Origin: Corynebacterium atrinae
GTDB lineage: Bacteria > Actinomycetota > Actinomycetes > Mycobacteriales > Mycobacteriaceae
NCBI RefSeq assembly: GCF_030408455.1
Contig: NZ_CP046977.1
Span: forward strand, 124,001 to 188,000
DNA length: 64,000 nt
Reading direction: 5' to 3'
A program made the position numbers and the translations under genes. This document shows, one piece after another, positions 45,287 through 53,659 of this stretch. The notes under the pieces were generated by a model. The model saw only the letters and a program-made list of their open reading frames with translations, made no database searches and had not been told where the DNA came from. How positions within the stretch are numbered: position 1 is the first letter of the stretch; each line of letters opens with the position of its first letter.

Positions 45287-46789
45287 TTGACAGTTGCGTC
45301 CCAGTTGCCCATCAATCCGGGCAAAATTATCGCCGTCCACCTGGCCTTCGAATCCCGTGCCGCGCAGCGCGGTCGCCGCCCGAAACAGCCGTCCTACTTC
45401 ATCAAGGCCACCAGCTCGCTGGCACCTTCCGGCGCCGAGGTTGTGCGCCCTGAGGGAACCGAATTGCTCGCCTTTGAGGGGGAAATTGCCCTTGTTATCG
45501 GCGAATCCGCTCGCAACGTCCCTCTGGAGGAGGCGTGGGACCACGTCTCCCATGTCACCGCCTCCAACGACCTTGGTATCTACGACTACCGGGCTCAGGA
45601 CAAGGGCTCTAACACCCGCTCAAAAAGCCGCGATGGGTACACCCCCATTGGTCCGAGGCTTATCGACGCCCGGGTGGTAGATCCCAAGGCCCTGCGTCTG
45701 CGCACCTGGGTCAACGGTGAGTTGGTCCAAGATGACGGCACGGGCGATGAACAGATGATCTTTCCGTTGGCCCAGTTCGTGGCGGATCTCTCTCAACACA
45801 TGACGCTTGAGACCGGGGACGTCATCCTCACCGGCACTCCGGCCGGCTCGACCGTCATCCAACCAGGCGACGTCGTGGAGGTTGAAGTTGACGCCCCCAC
45901 CGCCATGGGTGCGCCCACCTCCGGCAGGCTGCGGACCACCGTGGTCTCCGGTCCTGGGAACTTTGACGAGGGCATCGGCATGTTGCCCGCCATCGATGAC
46001 AAACAGCGCGAGGAGGCCTGGGGGACTCGGGCCGCTGCCGGATTGGCCGAAGACCCGAACGCCATCAGCGACGAGCTGCGCGCCATGTTGGAGGCTATCC
46101 CCACCGCAGGATTGTCCGCCCAGCTGCGTAACCGGGGCCTCAACCAGGTCGTCATCGAGGGCGTTTACCCGCAGGAACGCGGCACCAAGATGGTAGGCAT
46201 CGCCCGTACTCTGCGGTTCCTGCCGGGGCGGGAGGACCTGTTCACCTCCCATGGTGGTGGATTCAACGCCCAGAAGCGCGCCTTCGACGCCGTCCGCCCG
46301 GGTGAGGTCCTGGTGATTGAGGCCCGGGGTGAAGCTGGCTCGGGGACGATGGGAGACATCCTCGCATTGCGCGCCAAGTTCCGTGGCGCCGCCGGTGTGG
46401 TTACCGACGGTTGTGTTCGAGATTACGAGGAGGTTCGCGAGGTCGGTCTGCCGGTGTTTTCCCAAGGGCCTCACCCGGCGGTCCTCGGGCGAAAGCACGT
46501 TCCGTGGGATCACGATCTGGCCATTGCCTGCGGCAACGCCACAGTAGTGCCGGGAGACATCATCGTTGGTGACGATGACGGCGTTATCGTCATCCCACGC
46601 AACCTGGCCGAGGAAATCGCGGCCGCTGCGCTGTCCAAGGAACATGAGGACAGCTGGGTCGCCGAGCGTGTGTCGGAGGGCGGGTCGCTCGACGGGTTGT
46701 TCCCCCCGGTCGGGGAGAACAAGAAGGCTTACCAGGCGTACCTTGCCGAGCACCCGGTTGAGGTACCTCAGCCAGCGCGGAAGGAATGA
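45287..46789 (+). CDS. Fused FAH-domain and RraA-domain protein of homoprotocatechuate breakdown
   Basis: A 500-residue fusion. Residues about 10-235 are a fumarylacetoacetate-hydrolase-fold domain with FEGEIALVIGESARNV (metal Glu), SKSRDGYTPIGPRL and VILTGTPAG. Residues about 285-475 are an RraA/HMG-aldolase-type domain with GVVTDGCVRDYEEV and GDDDGVIVIPRNLAEEIA. Usual HpaG has two FAH domains for decarboxylation of OPET and isomerisation of HHDD; here RraA, a family with known oxaloacetate decarboxylase activity, likely provides the decarboxylase. The TTG start follows an AGGGGG ribosome binding site. The exact split of reactions is inference. Confidence 0.8.
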   Translation: MTVASQLPINPGKIIAVHLAFESRAAQRGRRPKQPSYFIKATSSLAPSGAEVVRPEGTELLAFEGEIALVIGESARNVPLEEAWDHVSHVTASNDLGIYDYRAQDKGSNTRSKSRDGYTPIGPRLIDARVVDPKALRLRTWVNGELVQDDGTGDEQMIFPLAQFVADLSQHMTLETGDVILTGTPAGSTVIQPGDVVEVEVDAPTAMGAPTSGRLRTTVVSGPGNFDEGIGMLPAIDDKQREEAWGTRAAAGLAEDPNAISDELRAMLEAIPTAGLSAQLRNRGLNQVVIEGVYPQERGTKMVGIARTLRFLPGREDLFTSHGGGFNAQKRAFDAVRPGEVLVIEARGEAGSGTMGDILALRAKFRGAAGVVTDGCVRDYEEVREVGLPVFSQGPHPAVLGRKHVPWDHDLAIACGNATVVPGDIIVGDDDGVIVIPRNLAEEIAAAALSKEHEDSWVAERVSEGGSLDGLFPPVGENKKAYQAYLAEHPVEVPQPARKE

Positions 46790-46792
46790 CCG

Positions 46793-47479
46793 ATGACAAC
46801 TGACAACATTCAAGACGCCAACCGGTTGAGTAAGGCCGAGCAAGCCTACGGGTGGATCCGCGCCAGGATTCGCAGTCGCGAATATCCCCCTGGACACCGT
46901 TTGGTTCTCAGTGCCATTGCGGATGAATTCGCGATCAGCCCGGTTCCGGTTCGCGAAGCTATCCGTCAGCTCGAGGCCGAAGGACTGGTCACTTACGAGC
47001 GCAACGTCGGAGCGCGGGTCTCCACTCTGAACCAAGAGGCCTACTTCGAAACAATGGAAACCATCGCGCTCCTGGAGGGGCGAGCCACCGCATTGTCCGT
47101 CCCGCACCTCGGGCCCCCGCAGATAGCCAAGGCCCGGGAGCTCAACGAAAAGATGGAGGCCACGCTCGCGGATTTCGACCCTAAGGCTTTCACTGAACTG
47201 AACTGGAAATTCCACCGGACACTCTTCGGCCGCTGCCCGAACAGTCGGCTACTCGAGCTGCTTTACACCGAGTGGGATCGGCTGGACTACTTCCGAGATT
47301 CCACTTTCCGATTCATCCCACAACGCGCCCACAGCTCCGTGCAGGAGCACGATCAGCTGATCAAGCTCATCGAGGCTGGGGTCGAACCGTCTTATATCGA
47401 ACGCAAGATCCGTGATCACCGACTGGTCACCAGCACCACTTACCGCAGCATCGTTAACTCCACCCAGGACAATCCCTAG
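46793..47479 (+). CDS. GntR-family regulator (FCD subgroup)
   Basis: A 228-residue repressor-type protein. The winged helix is in the first 75 residues (GHRLVLSAIADEFAISPVPV, VREAIRQLEAEGLV), and the C-terminal FCD ligand domain carries metal-binding His such as in NWKFHRTLFGRCPNSRLLEL. FCD regulators typically bind carboxylic acids. It sits inside the hpa operon three bases after the fusion gene and very likely controls it, perhaps through GATCGTATA sites at 43.75 and 45.24 kb. Confidence 0.88.
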   Translation: MTTDNIQDANRLSKAEQAYGWIRARIRSREYPPGHRLVLSAIADEFAISPVPVREAIRQLEAEGLVTYERNVGARVSTLNQEAYFETMETIALLEGRATALSVPHLGPPQIAKARELNEKMEATLADFDPKAFTELNWKFHRTLFGRCPNSRLLELLYTEWDRLDYFRDSTFRFIPQRAHSSVQEHDQLIKLIEAGVEPSYIERKIRDHRLVTSTTYRSIVNSTQDNP

Positions 47480-47488
47480 AGAGACATC

Positions 47489-49012
47489 ATGACTAACAAC
47501 AATGCCGCCATGCCCACCGACCTGCCGGAGGAGATCCGACATTACATCAACGGCGCATTCGTCGATTCCATCGATGGCGACGAATTCGACGTCCTCGACC
47601 CGGTCACGAACCAGAACTACATTAAGGCGGCCTCGGGAAAACCCGCTGACATTGATGCCGCTGTCGCATCCGCCAAGCAGGCCTTTGACGAGGGGCCCTG
47701 GCCGCGCATGCTTCCGCGCGAGCGATCCCGTGTGTTGCACAAGATCGCCGATATCGTCGAGTCTCGGGAGGACACCCTCGCTGCCTGGGAGTCCTTCGAC
47801 TCAGGTTTGCCCATCACCCAGGCCAAGGGCCAGGCCCGTCGAGCTGCCGAGAACTTTCGTTTCTTCGCTGACTTGATCGTCGCCCAGGTGGACGACACCT
47901 TCAAGGTGCCGGGACGTCAGGTCAACTACGTCAACCGCAAACCCATCGGCGTCGCCGGTCTCATTACCCCCTGGAACACCCCGTTCATGCTGGAGTCATG
48001 GAAGCTTGCCCCGGCGATTGCCACCGGCAATACCGTCGTTCTCAAGCCTGCAGAGTTCACCCCACTGTCCGCTCAGCTGTGGGCCGGAATCTTTGAGGAG
48101 GCGGGTCTGCCAAACGGTGTGTTCAACCTAGTCAACGGTTTCGGTGAGGAAGGTTACGCCGGTGATCCGCTGGTCAAGCACCCGGATGTGCCCCTCATCT
48201 CCTTCACCGGCGAGTCCCGAACCGGACAAATCATCTTCGGAAACGCCGCCCCGTACCTCAAGGGCTTGTCGATGGAACTCGGTGGCAAATCCCCTGCCGT
48301 AGTGTTCGACGATGCGGACCTGGAGGAGGCAATCAACGCCACAGTTTTTGGCGTGTTTTCCCTCAACGGGGAGCGATGCACCGCGGGCTCCCGCATTCTG
48401 GTCCAGCGGGGAATCTACGACGAGTTTGTGGAGCGCTACACCGCCCAGGCCAAGCGAGTGAAAGTAGGTCTGCCCTCCGACCGGGCAACCGAGGTTGGCG
48501 CCCTGGTTCACCCGGAGCACTACGACAAGGTCACTTCTTACATCGAGATTGGTAAGTCGGAAGCCACCCTGGCCGCCGGCGGCGAGCGTCCGGCAGGGTT
48601 CGCGGAGGGCAACTTCGTCCAACCCACCGTCTTCGTGGACGTTGCACCAGAGGCACGGATCTTCCAAGAGGAAATCTTCGGCCCCGTCGTGGCTATCACT
48701 CCCTTCGACACAGAGGAGGAGGCCCTCGAGTTAGCGAACAACACCAGGTATGGCTTGGCAGCCTACATCTGGACCTCAGATCTCACGCGCGCGCACAACT
48801 TCGCGCAAAGTGTGGAGGCTGGCATGGTGTGGCTCAATTCCAACAATGTCCGTGACCTGCGTACCCCCTTCGGGGGCGTCAAGGCTTCTGGTCTGGGTCA
48901 CGAGGGTGGCTACCGCTCCATCGACTTCTACACCGACCAGCAAGCTGTCCACATCAACCTGGGCAAGGTCCACAATCCGGTCTTCGGCAAGGCCGTCACT
49001 TCAGATGGTTAG
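47489..49012 (+). CDS. hpaE: 5-carboxymethyl-2-hydroxymuconate semialdehyde dehydrogenase
   Basis: A 507-residue NAD-dependent aldehyde dehydrogenase. The catalytic Cys297 is in SLNGERCTAG and the general base Glu263 in MELGGKSP. The length, and the position immediately before the ring-cleavage dioxygenase gene, fit HpaE, which oxidises the semialdehyde made by HpaD to the dicarboxylate. It is nine bases after the GntR gene with an AGAGA-type ribosome binding site. Confidence 0.88.
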   Translation: MTNNNAAMPTDLPEEIRHYINGAFVDSIDGDEFDVLDPVTNQNYIKAASGKPADIDAAVASAKQAFDEGPWPRMLPRERSRVLHKIADIVESREDTLAAWESFDSGLPITQAKGQARRAAENFRFFADLIVAQVDDTFKVPGRQVNYVNRKPIGVAGLITPWNTPFMLESWKLAPAIATGNTVVLKPAEFTPLSAQLWAGIFEEAGLPNGVFNLVNGFGEEGYAGDPLVKHPDVPLISFTGESRTGQIIFGNAAPYLKGLSMELGGKSPAVVFDDADLEEAINATVFGVFSLNGERCTAGSRILVQRGIYDEFVERYTAQAKRVKVGLPSDRATEVGALVHPEHYDKVTSYIEIGKSEATLAAGGERPAGFAEGNFVQPTVFVDVAPEARIFQEEIFGPVVAITPFDTEEEALELANNTRYGLAAYIWTSDLTRAHNFAQSVEAGMVWLNSNNVRDLRTPFGGVKASGLGHEGGYRSIDFYTDQQAVHINLGKVHNPVFGKAVTSDG

Positions 49013-49057
49013 TCCGTTTCCCATGAGCCCTTCTTCCGCAACCTCGAGGAGATAGTC

Positions 49058-50146
49058 ATGTCAGACCCCACTACATTTACCGCCCCAGATATCCTCCGCT
49101 GCGCCTATATGGAGATCATCGTTACCAACTTGGAGGATTCGCGCCGCTTCTATGTTGATACCCTCGGCCTCGTGGTCACGGAGGAGAATGACCAGGAGAT
49201 TTACCTGCGTACCTACGAGGAGTTCATCCACCACAACCTCGTGTTGCGTCAGGGCCCGGCAGCTGCCGTCGCGGCCTTTTCCTTCCGAGTCCGCTCGCCG
49301 GAGGACGTCGACCGCGCCGAGGAGTGGTACAAAGCTCGCGGTTGTCGCGTGGAGCGCCGCCAGGACGGCTTCGTAAAGGGAATTGGTGACTCCGTTCGCG
49401 TCGAAGACCCGTTGGGGTTCCCCTATGAGTTCTTCCATGACGTCGAGCACGTCGACCGTTTAGCCTGGGATTATCAAATGCACATCCCGGGTGCCCTGGT
49501 CCGGCTCGACCACTTCAACCAGATCACTCCCGACGTACCCGTGGCCGTGGGATACATGGAGGACCTGGGTTTCCGGGTCACGGAGGATATCTCCGACAGT
49601 GACGGCACTGTTTATGCCGCATGGATGCGCCGCAAGCCGACGGTCCACGACACAGCCATGACCGGTGGTGCCGGCCCCCGCATGCACCACATCGCCTTTG
49701 CCACCCACGAGAAGCACAACATCATCGCCATCTGCGACAAGCTCGGTGCCCTGCGAGAATCCGACCGCATCGAGCGCGGGCCGGGCCGACACGGCGTCTC
49801 CAATGCCTTCTACCTTTACCTGCGCGATCCGGACGGGCATCGGGTGGAGATCTACACCCAGGACTACTACACCGGTGACCCGGACAACCCGCGAGTTTCC
49901 TGGGATGTCCACGACAACCAACGCCGCGATTGGTGGGGAACTCCGGTCGTGCCGTCCTGGTACCGCGACGGTTCCCGCGTCCTTGACCTCGACGGAAACG
50001 TTGTCCCGCTCACCGAGCGCACTGATGCCTCTGAACTCGAGGAAACCATCGGGGCCGACGGCTTTTCTTACACCCGGGCTGACCAAGGCACAGAATCCAT
50101 GCCGGAATGGAAGCTGGGCGAGTACAAGCTGGGTCACCAGCTCTAA
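49058..50146 (+). CDS. hpaD: Homoprotocatechuate 2,3-dioxygenase
   Basis: A 362-residue type I extradiol dioxygenase. The metal ligands are His152, His211 and Glu264, and the active-site acid/base pair is His197 and Tyr254. All five match the Brevibacterium fuscum enzyme (His155, His214, Glu267, His200, Tyr257) with a constant shift of three. That enzyme uses iron and its Arthrobacter relative MndD uses manganese, so the metal here cannot be told. It opens 3,4-dihydroxyphenylacetate to the semialdehyde oxidised by HpaE. Confidence 0.95.
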   Translation: MSDPTTFTAPDILRCAYMEIIVTNLEDSRRFYVDTLGLVVTEENDQEIYLRTYEEFIHHNLVLRQGPAAAVAAFSFRVRSPEDVDRAEEWYKARGCRVERRQDGFVKGIGDSVRVEDPLGFPYEFFHDVEHVDRLAWDYQMHIPGALVRLDHFNQITPDVPVAVGYMEDLGFRVTEDISDSDGTVYAAWMRRKPTVHDTAMTGGAGPRMHHIAFATHEKHNIIAICDKLGALRESDRIERGPGRHGVSNAFYLYLRDPDGHRVEIYTQDYYTGDPDNPRVSWDVHDNQRRDWWGTPVVPSWYRDGSRVLDLDGNVVPLTERTDASELEETIGADGFSYTRADQGTESMPEWKLGEYKLGHQL

Positions 50147-50181
50147 GAACGACGCGAAGCATACAAAGAAGGACACGGTAC

Positions 50182-50967
50182 ATGTTGGACAACGAACGCA
50201 TCATCGGCATTGCCGACGAGCTCGCCGCCGCGGAGCGGGACCGCACGACGATCCCGCTACTGTCAGCCCGGCACCCGGAGATGACCGTCGAGGACGCGTA
50301 CGCGGTGCAAAACGAGTGGATGCGACGCGGCATCCAATCCGGGCGGCGCCTCGTTGGCCGCAAGATTGGCCTGACCTCCAAGGTCATGCAGGAAGCCACC
50401 GGCATCACGGAACCCGACTACGGCGCGATCTTCGCCGATATGGTCTTCGAGAACGGTTCCGTCATTGAGCACGGCCGGTTCTCCAACGTGCGCATCGAGG
50501 TAGAGCTGGCCTTCGTCCTCAAAGACCGTCTCGAGGGCCCGGATACCACCATCTTCGACGTCCTCAGAGCCACGGAATACCTCGTTCCCGCTTTGGAGAT
50601 CCTTGCCTCGCGCATCGAAATGCCAGGCCGAACCATCATCGACACCATCAGCGACAATGCCGCAATGGGTGCCATGGTCTACGGCGGCAACCCCGTCGCC
50701 CCAGATGCGGTGGATCTGCGCTGGGTCTCCGCATTGCTCTACCGCAACGAATCGATCGAGGACACCGGGGTCGCTGCGGCCGTCCTCAACCACCCCGCCA
50801 TGGGAGTGGCGTGGCTAGCAAATAAGCTCCACGCCCACGGTGCCGCCATGGAGGCTGGGGACATCATTCTCGCAGGCTCCTTTACCAAGCCGATGTGGGT
50901 TAACCCGGGAGACACCGTCCATGCCGACTTCGGAGATCTAGGAGCCATCACATGCCGTTTCATCTAG
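50182..50967 (+). CDS. hpaH: 2-oxohept-4-ene-1,7-dioate hydratase
   Basis: A 261-residue member of the 4-oxalocrotonate decarboxylase/hydratase family. GRKIGLTSKVMQEATGITEP and the metal-binding Glu pair in VRIEVELAFVLKDRLEGP are typical. It should hydrate the 2-oxo-heptenedioate made by the upstream steps. ATG follows a GAAGGACAC ribosome binding site. The last 16 bases overlap the aldolase gene, giving translational coupling. Confidence 0.9.
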   Translation: MLDNERIIGIADELAAAERDRTTIPLLSARHPEMTVEDAYAVQNEWMRRGIQSGRRLVGRKIGLTSKVMQEATGITEPDYGAIFADMVFENGSVIEHGRFSNVRIEVELAFVLKDRLEGPDTTIFDVLRATEYLVPALEILASRIEMPGRTIIDTISDNAAMGAMVYGGNPVAPDAVDLRWVSALLYRNESIEDTGVAAAVLNHPAMGVAWLANKLHAHGAAMEAGDIILAGSFTKPMWVNPGDTVHADFGDLGAITCRFI

Positions 50968-51746
50968 AACTTCCCCCCACCTTCCCCGAGGTCATCGCCC
51001 AGCGGAAGGCAACCCAGGTGGGCCTGTGGGTGTGCTCCGGTTCCGCCACGGCCGCTGAGATTGTCGCCTCCTCCGGGTGTGATTGGGTGCTCGTCGACGG
51101 AGAGCACTCTCCAATCGGGCTCGAATCCACCCTGGACATTCTTCGGGCGGTGGGTCCCTATCCGGTTACCCCGATCGTCCGGGTCCCGGCTAATGACACC
51201 GTGCTGATCAAGCAGTTTCTCGACCTGGGAGCCCAGAACATCATGGTGCCTATGGTGCACACCGTCGCTGACGCCGAGGTCGCGGTGGCAGCTATGCACT
51301 ACCCGCCACGGGGCGTACGCGGGGTGGGCAGTGCCCTGGCTCGTTCCGCCCGTTGGAACAAGGTGCCGGACTATTTGGGAGCTGCCTCGCAGCACGTCAG
51401 CCTGACTGTTCAGGTGGAGTCCGAGGAATCAGCCGTCAACGCCATGGACATCCTCACCGTCGACGGAGTCGATGCCGTGTTCATCGGTCCCTCCGATCTG
51501 GCGGCATCGATGGGCTTGCTCGGACAGCAGAACCACGAAGACGTCGTCGCACATGTGCTCAATACCATCAAGGCCGCCAACGTCGTCGGTACACCCGTGG
51601 GAGTAAACGCTTTTAACAACGAACAGGCGAAGTACTACATCGATGCCGGTGCGGACTTCGTCGCGGTGGGTGCCGACGTGCAGCTACTCGCCTCCTCAAC
51701 TGCCGCACTCGCCGAAAAATTCGGCGCCTACAACACAAAAAGGTAA
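50952..51746 (+). CDS. hpaI: HpcH/HpaI class II aldolase
   Basis: A 264-residue aldolase. GLWVCSGSATAAEIVASSGC, then LVDGEHSPIGLE with the base His, and PPRGVRGVGSALARSARW with the substrate-binding Arg are the family hallmarks; the metal ligands Glu and Asp are in QVESEESAVNA and IGPSDLAASMG. It should split 4-hydroxy-2-oxoheptanedioate into pyruvate and succinate semialdehyde, ending the pathway. Confidence 0.92.
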   Translation: MPFHLELPPTFPEVIAQRKATQVGLWVCSGSATAAEIVASSGCDWVLVDGEHSPIGLESTLDILRAVGPYPVTPIVRVPANDTVLIKQFLDLGAQNIMVPMVHTVADAEVAVAAMHYPPRGVRGVGSALARSARWNKVPDYLGAASQHVSLTVQVESEESAVNAMDILTVDGVDAVFIGPSDLAASMGLLGQQNHEDVVAHVLNTIKAANVVGTPVGVNAFNNEQAKYYIDAGADFVAVGADVQLLASSTAALAEKFGAYNTKR

Positions 51747-51921
51747 CCCGGACAAGAACGCTGAAGTTGAGGCTTTCAGTGGATGGGCATATGTATGGGC
51801 GCCTGGCTACCCATATACCTAGCCACCCATATGGCTGAGCAAGGGATGCAAGCGAGTGCCTTCGATCCTCGCTACCTCGACCGGAGTCCAAACTTCTCAT
51901 TTACTAGCAAGGAGTGTGTTT
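51747..51921 (+). promoter_or_regulatory. Promoter region of the 2-keto acid decarboxylase with CCCATAT sites
   Basis: This 175-base gap carries clustered related sites: TATGGG at 51794-51799, GGCTA-CCCATATACC-TAGCC at 51805-51824, and AGCC-ACCCATAT-GGCT at 51821-51836. The latter two are dyads that overlap by four bases. They look like adjacent binding sites for one regulator. AAGGAG at 51909-51914 is the ribosome binding site. Confidence 0.5.
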
Positions 51922-53595
51922 ATGCGTATCACCATCGGAGAATTCCTGCTTGACCGGCTCAAGACGGTCGGTATTACTGAAATCATCGGTGTCCCTGGCG
52001 ATTTCAATCTCAGCTTGTTGGAGCAAGTCGATGAGACTGACGGCATTCGGTTCGTCGGTACCTGCAACGAACTCAATGCCGCCTACGCTGCCGACGGTTA
52101 CGCTCGCTCGCGTGGAATTTCCGCTCTGCTGACAACTTACGGTGTGGGTGAACTAAGTGCTCTCAACGGCATCGCCGGTGCTGCTGCGGAGCACGTCCCA
52201 GTCGTCTCCATCGCGGGTTCCCCTCCGCTTTATGCGACGGAGGATCGTTACGCGCTTCATCACACGATGGCTGACGGAAACTTCAGCAACATGCTGGAGA
52301 GCATTGGGCATTTCACCGACGTAGCAGTTCGCCTCACCCCGATGAATGCCGTCGAGGAGATCGACCGTGCGCTGCACACTTGCCTCCGGGAGAAGCGCCC
52401 GGTCCACATTCAGCTGCCCTCGGACATCTCCCACCTGACCGTCGAAGTTCCGGACTCGCCCTTCGACGCTAGGTTGCCTACCAGTGACCCAGAGCGGTTG
52501 GAATCCGCTGCCGAGCGAATCTTGGAGTTGTTCAGCCGCGCCGAACGTCCGGTGATTCTTGCGGACTTGGACGCCGACCGCCACGGCTTCGTTCCCGCTC
52601 TGCAAGCCATTGCGGAGAAGACTCACACTTCCTATGCGCATTTGACCTCCGGTCGGGGAGTGCTGGACGAGCAGCATCCTCTGTACCTCGGCACCTACAA
52701 CGGTGCGGGGTCGCTCCCTGCTGTTCGTGAGGCCGTCGAAAATTCTGACTTTCTGATCACCACCACCCCCCGTTTTATTGAGGTCAATTCCGGCTCGTTT
52801 ACCCATGAACTTCCGGAGGAGGACATCCTTGACTTCGGCGACCAGCACGTGAGCATTGAAGGGGAGCATTACGTAGGCATCACCGGACTCGAACTCCTCG
52901 ACATCCTGTTGGAAAGGATGCCGGGGGCGACTGATGGGAAACTCGAGCCGACAGCGCAACAGGCCGAGTGGATCATAGAACCCAATGCCTCGCTGTCTCA
53001 GGCGAGAATGTGGCCGCGGTTTGCTCGCTTCCTGCGCTCTGATGACGTCGTGATCGCCGATGCCGGTACCTCCAGTATTGGCCTAGGTGCACAGACCTTC
53101 CCCACGAGTAGCAAGTACATCAACTCCTCGATCTGGGGATCCATCGGCTATACCCTGCCCGCACTGCTGGGTAGCCAACTCGCGTCGCCCGAGCGTCGCC
53201 ACATCCTTTTCATCGGTGATGGTTCTTTCCAGATGACCGCGCAGGAGCTTTCAACGATTTTGCGGGAAGACCTGGCGCCGATCATTGTGCTGGTGAATAA
53301 CCGTGGTTACACCATCGAGCGGTTCATTCTCGGAATGAACTCCGGCTACAACGACGTGGCGAATTGGAACTATGGCGAGCTTCCGAAGGTTTTCCACCCG
53401 GGTACCACGATGGTCAGCTACTCGGCGTCCACGGAGAATGAGCTGGAGGAAGCCCTAGCCCGTATCGATGCTTCGGGGGTTGGTGCATTCCTGGAGGTTC
53501 ACTTGGATCCCGAGGATGCTCCAGATGGTTTGAAGGCCTTCGGCCCGATGACCGCCGACTTTGACTACGGCCCGCGCGGTCCCCGCAACCCCTAA
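51922..53595 (+). CDS. Thiamine-diphosphate 2-keto acid decarboxylase (phenylpyruvate/indolepyruvate type)
   Basis: A 557-residue enzyme of the pyruvate/indolepyruvate decarboxylase group. Glu50 is in GTCNELNAAYAADGYA, the His pair His113-His114 is in ALHHTMADGNF, and the cofactor motif is GDGSFQMTAQELSTI...VNNRGYTIE. The HH pair separates it from acetolactate synthases. Proteins of this branch take branched or aromatic 2-keto acids. Next to the homoprotocatechuate genes, 4-hydroxyphenylpyruvate or phenylpyruvate to the arylacetaldehyde is the best guess. Confidence 0.88.
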   Translation: MRITIGEFLLDRLKTVGITEIIGVPGDFNLSLLEQVDETDGIRFVGTCNELNAAYAADGYARSRGISALLTTYGVGELSALNGIAGAAAEHVPVVSIAGSPPLYATEDRYALHHTMADGNFSNMLESIGHFTDVAVRLTPMNAVEEIDRALHTCLREKRPVHIQLPSDISHLTVEVPDSPFDARLPTSDPERLESAAERILELFSRAERPVILADLDADRHGFVPALQAIAEKTHTSYAHLTSGRGVLDEQHPLYLGTYNGAGSLPAVREAVENSDFLITTTPRFIEVNSGSFTHELPEEDILDFGDQHVSIEGEHYVGITGLELLDILLERMPGATDGKLEPTAQQAEWIIEPNASLSQARMWPRFARFLRSDDVVIADAGTSSIGLGAQTFPTSSKYINSSIWGSIGYTLPALLGSQLASPERRHILFIGDGSFQMTAQELSTILREDLAPIIVLVNNRGYTIERFILGMNSGYNDVANWNYGELPKVFHPGTTMVSYSASTENELEEALARIDASGVGAFLEVHLDPEDAPDGLKAFGPMTADFDYGPRGPRNP

Positions 53596-53614
53596 CTCCC
53601 GTCAGGCACAGCAA

Positions 53615-53647
53615 AACCCGTCCCACGCTGACACCGAGGGACGGGTT
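53615..53647. terminator. Bidirectional terminator between decarboxylase and aldehyde dehydrogenase
   Basis: AACCCGTCCC (53615-53624) pairs with GGGACGGGTT (53638-53647). It lies between two convergent genes, with A-rich sequence on its left side and a TTTCTGTTT stretch on its right. Confidence 0.75.
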
Positions 53648-53659
53648 AAGGCTTTCTGT

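Noticed and set aside
45620..47215. 531-codon antisense frame across the FAH-RraA and GntR genes
   Set aside because: It spans two real genes on the other strand and has no recognisable domain.
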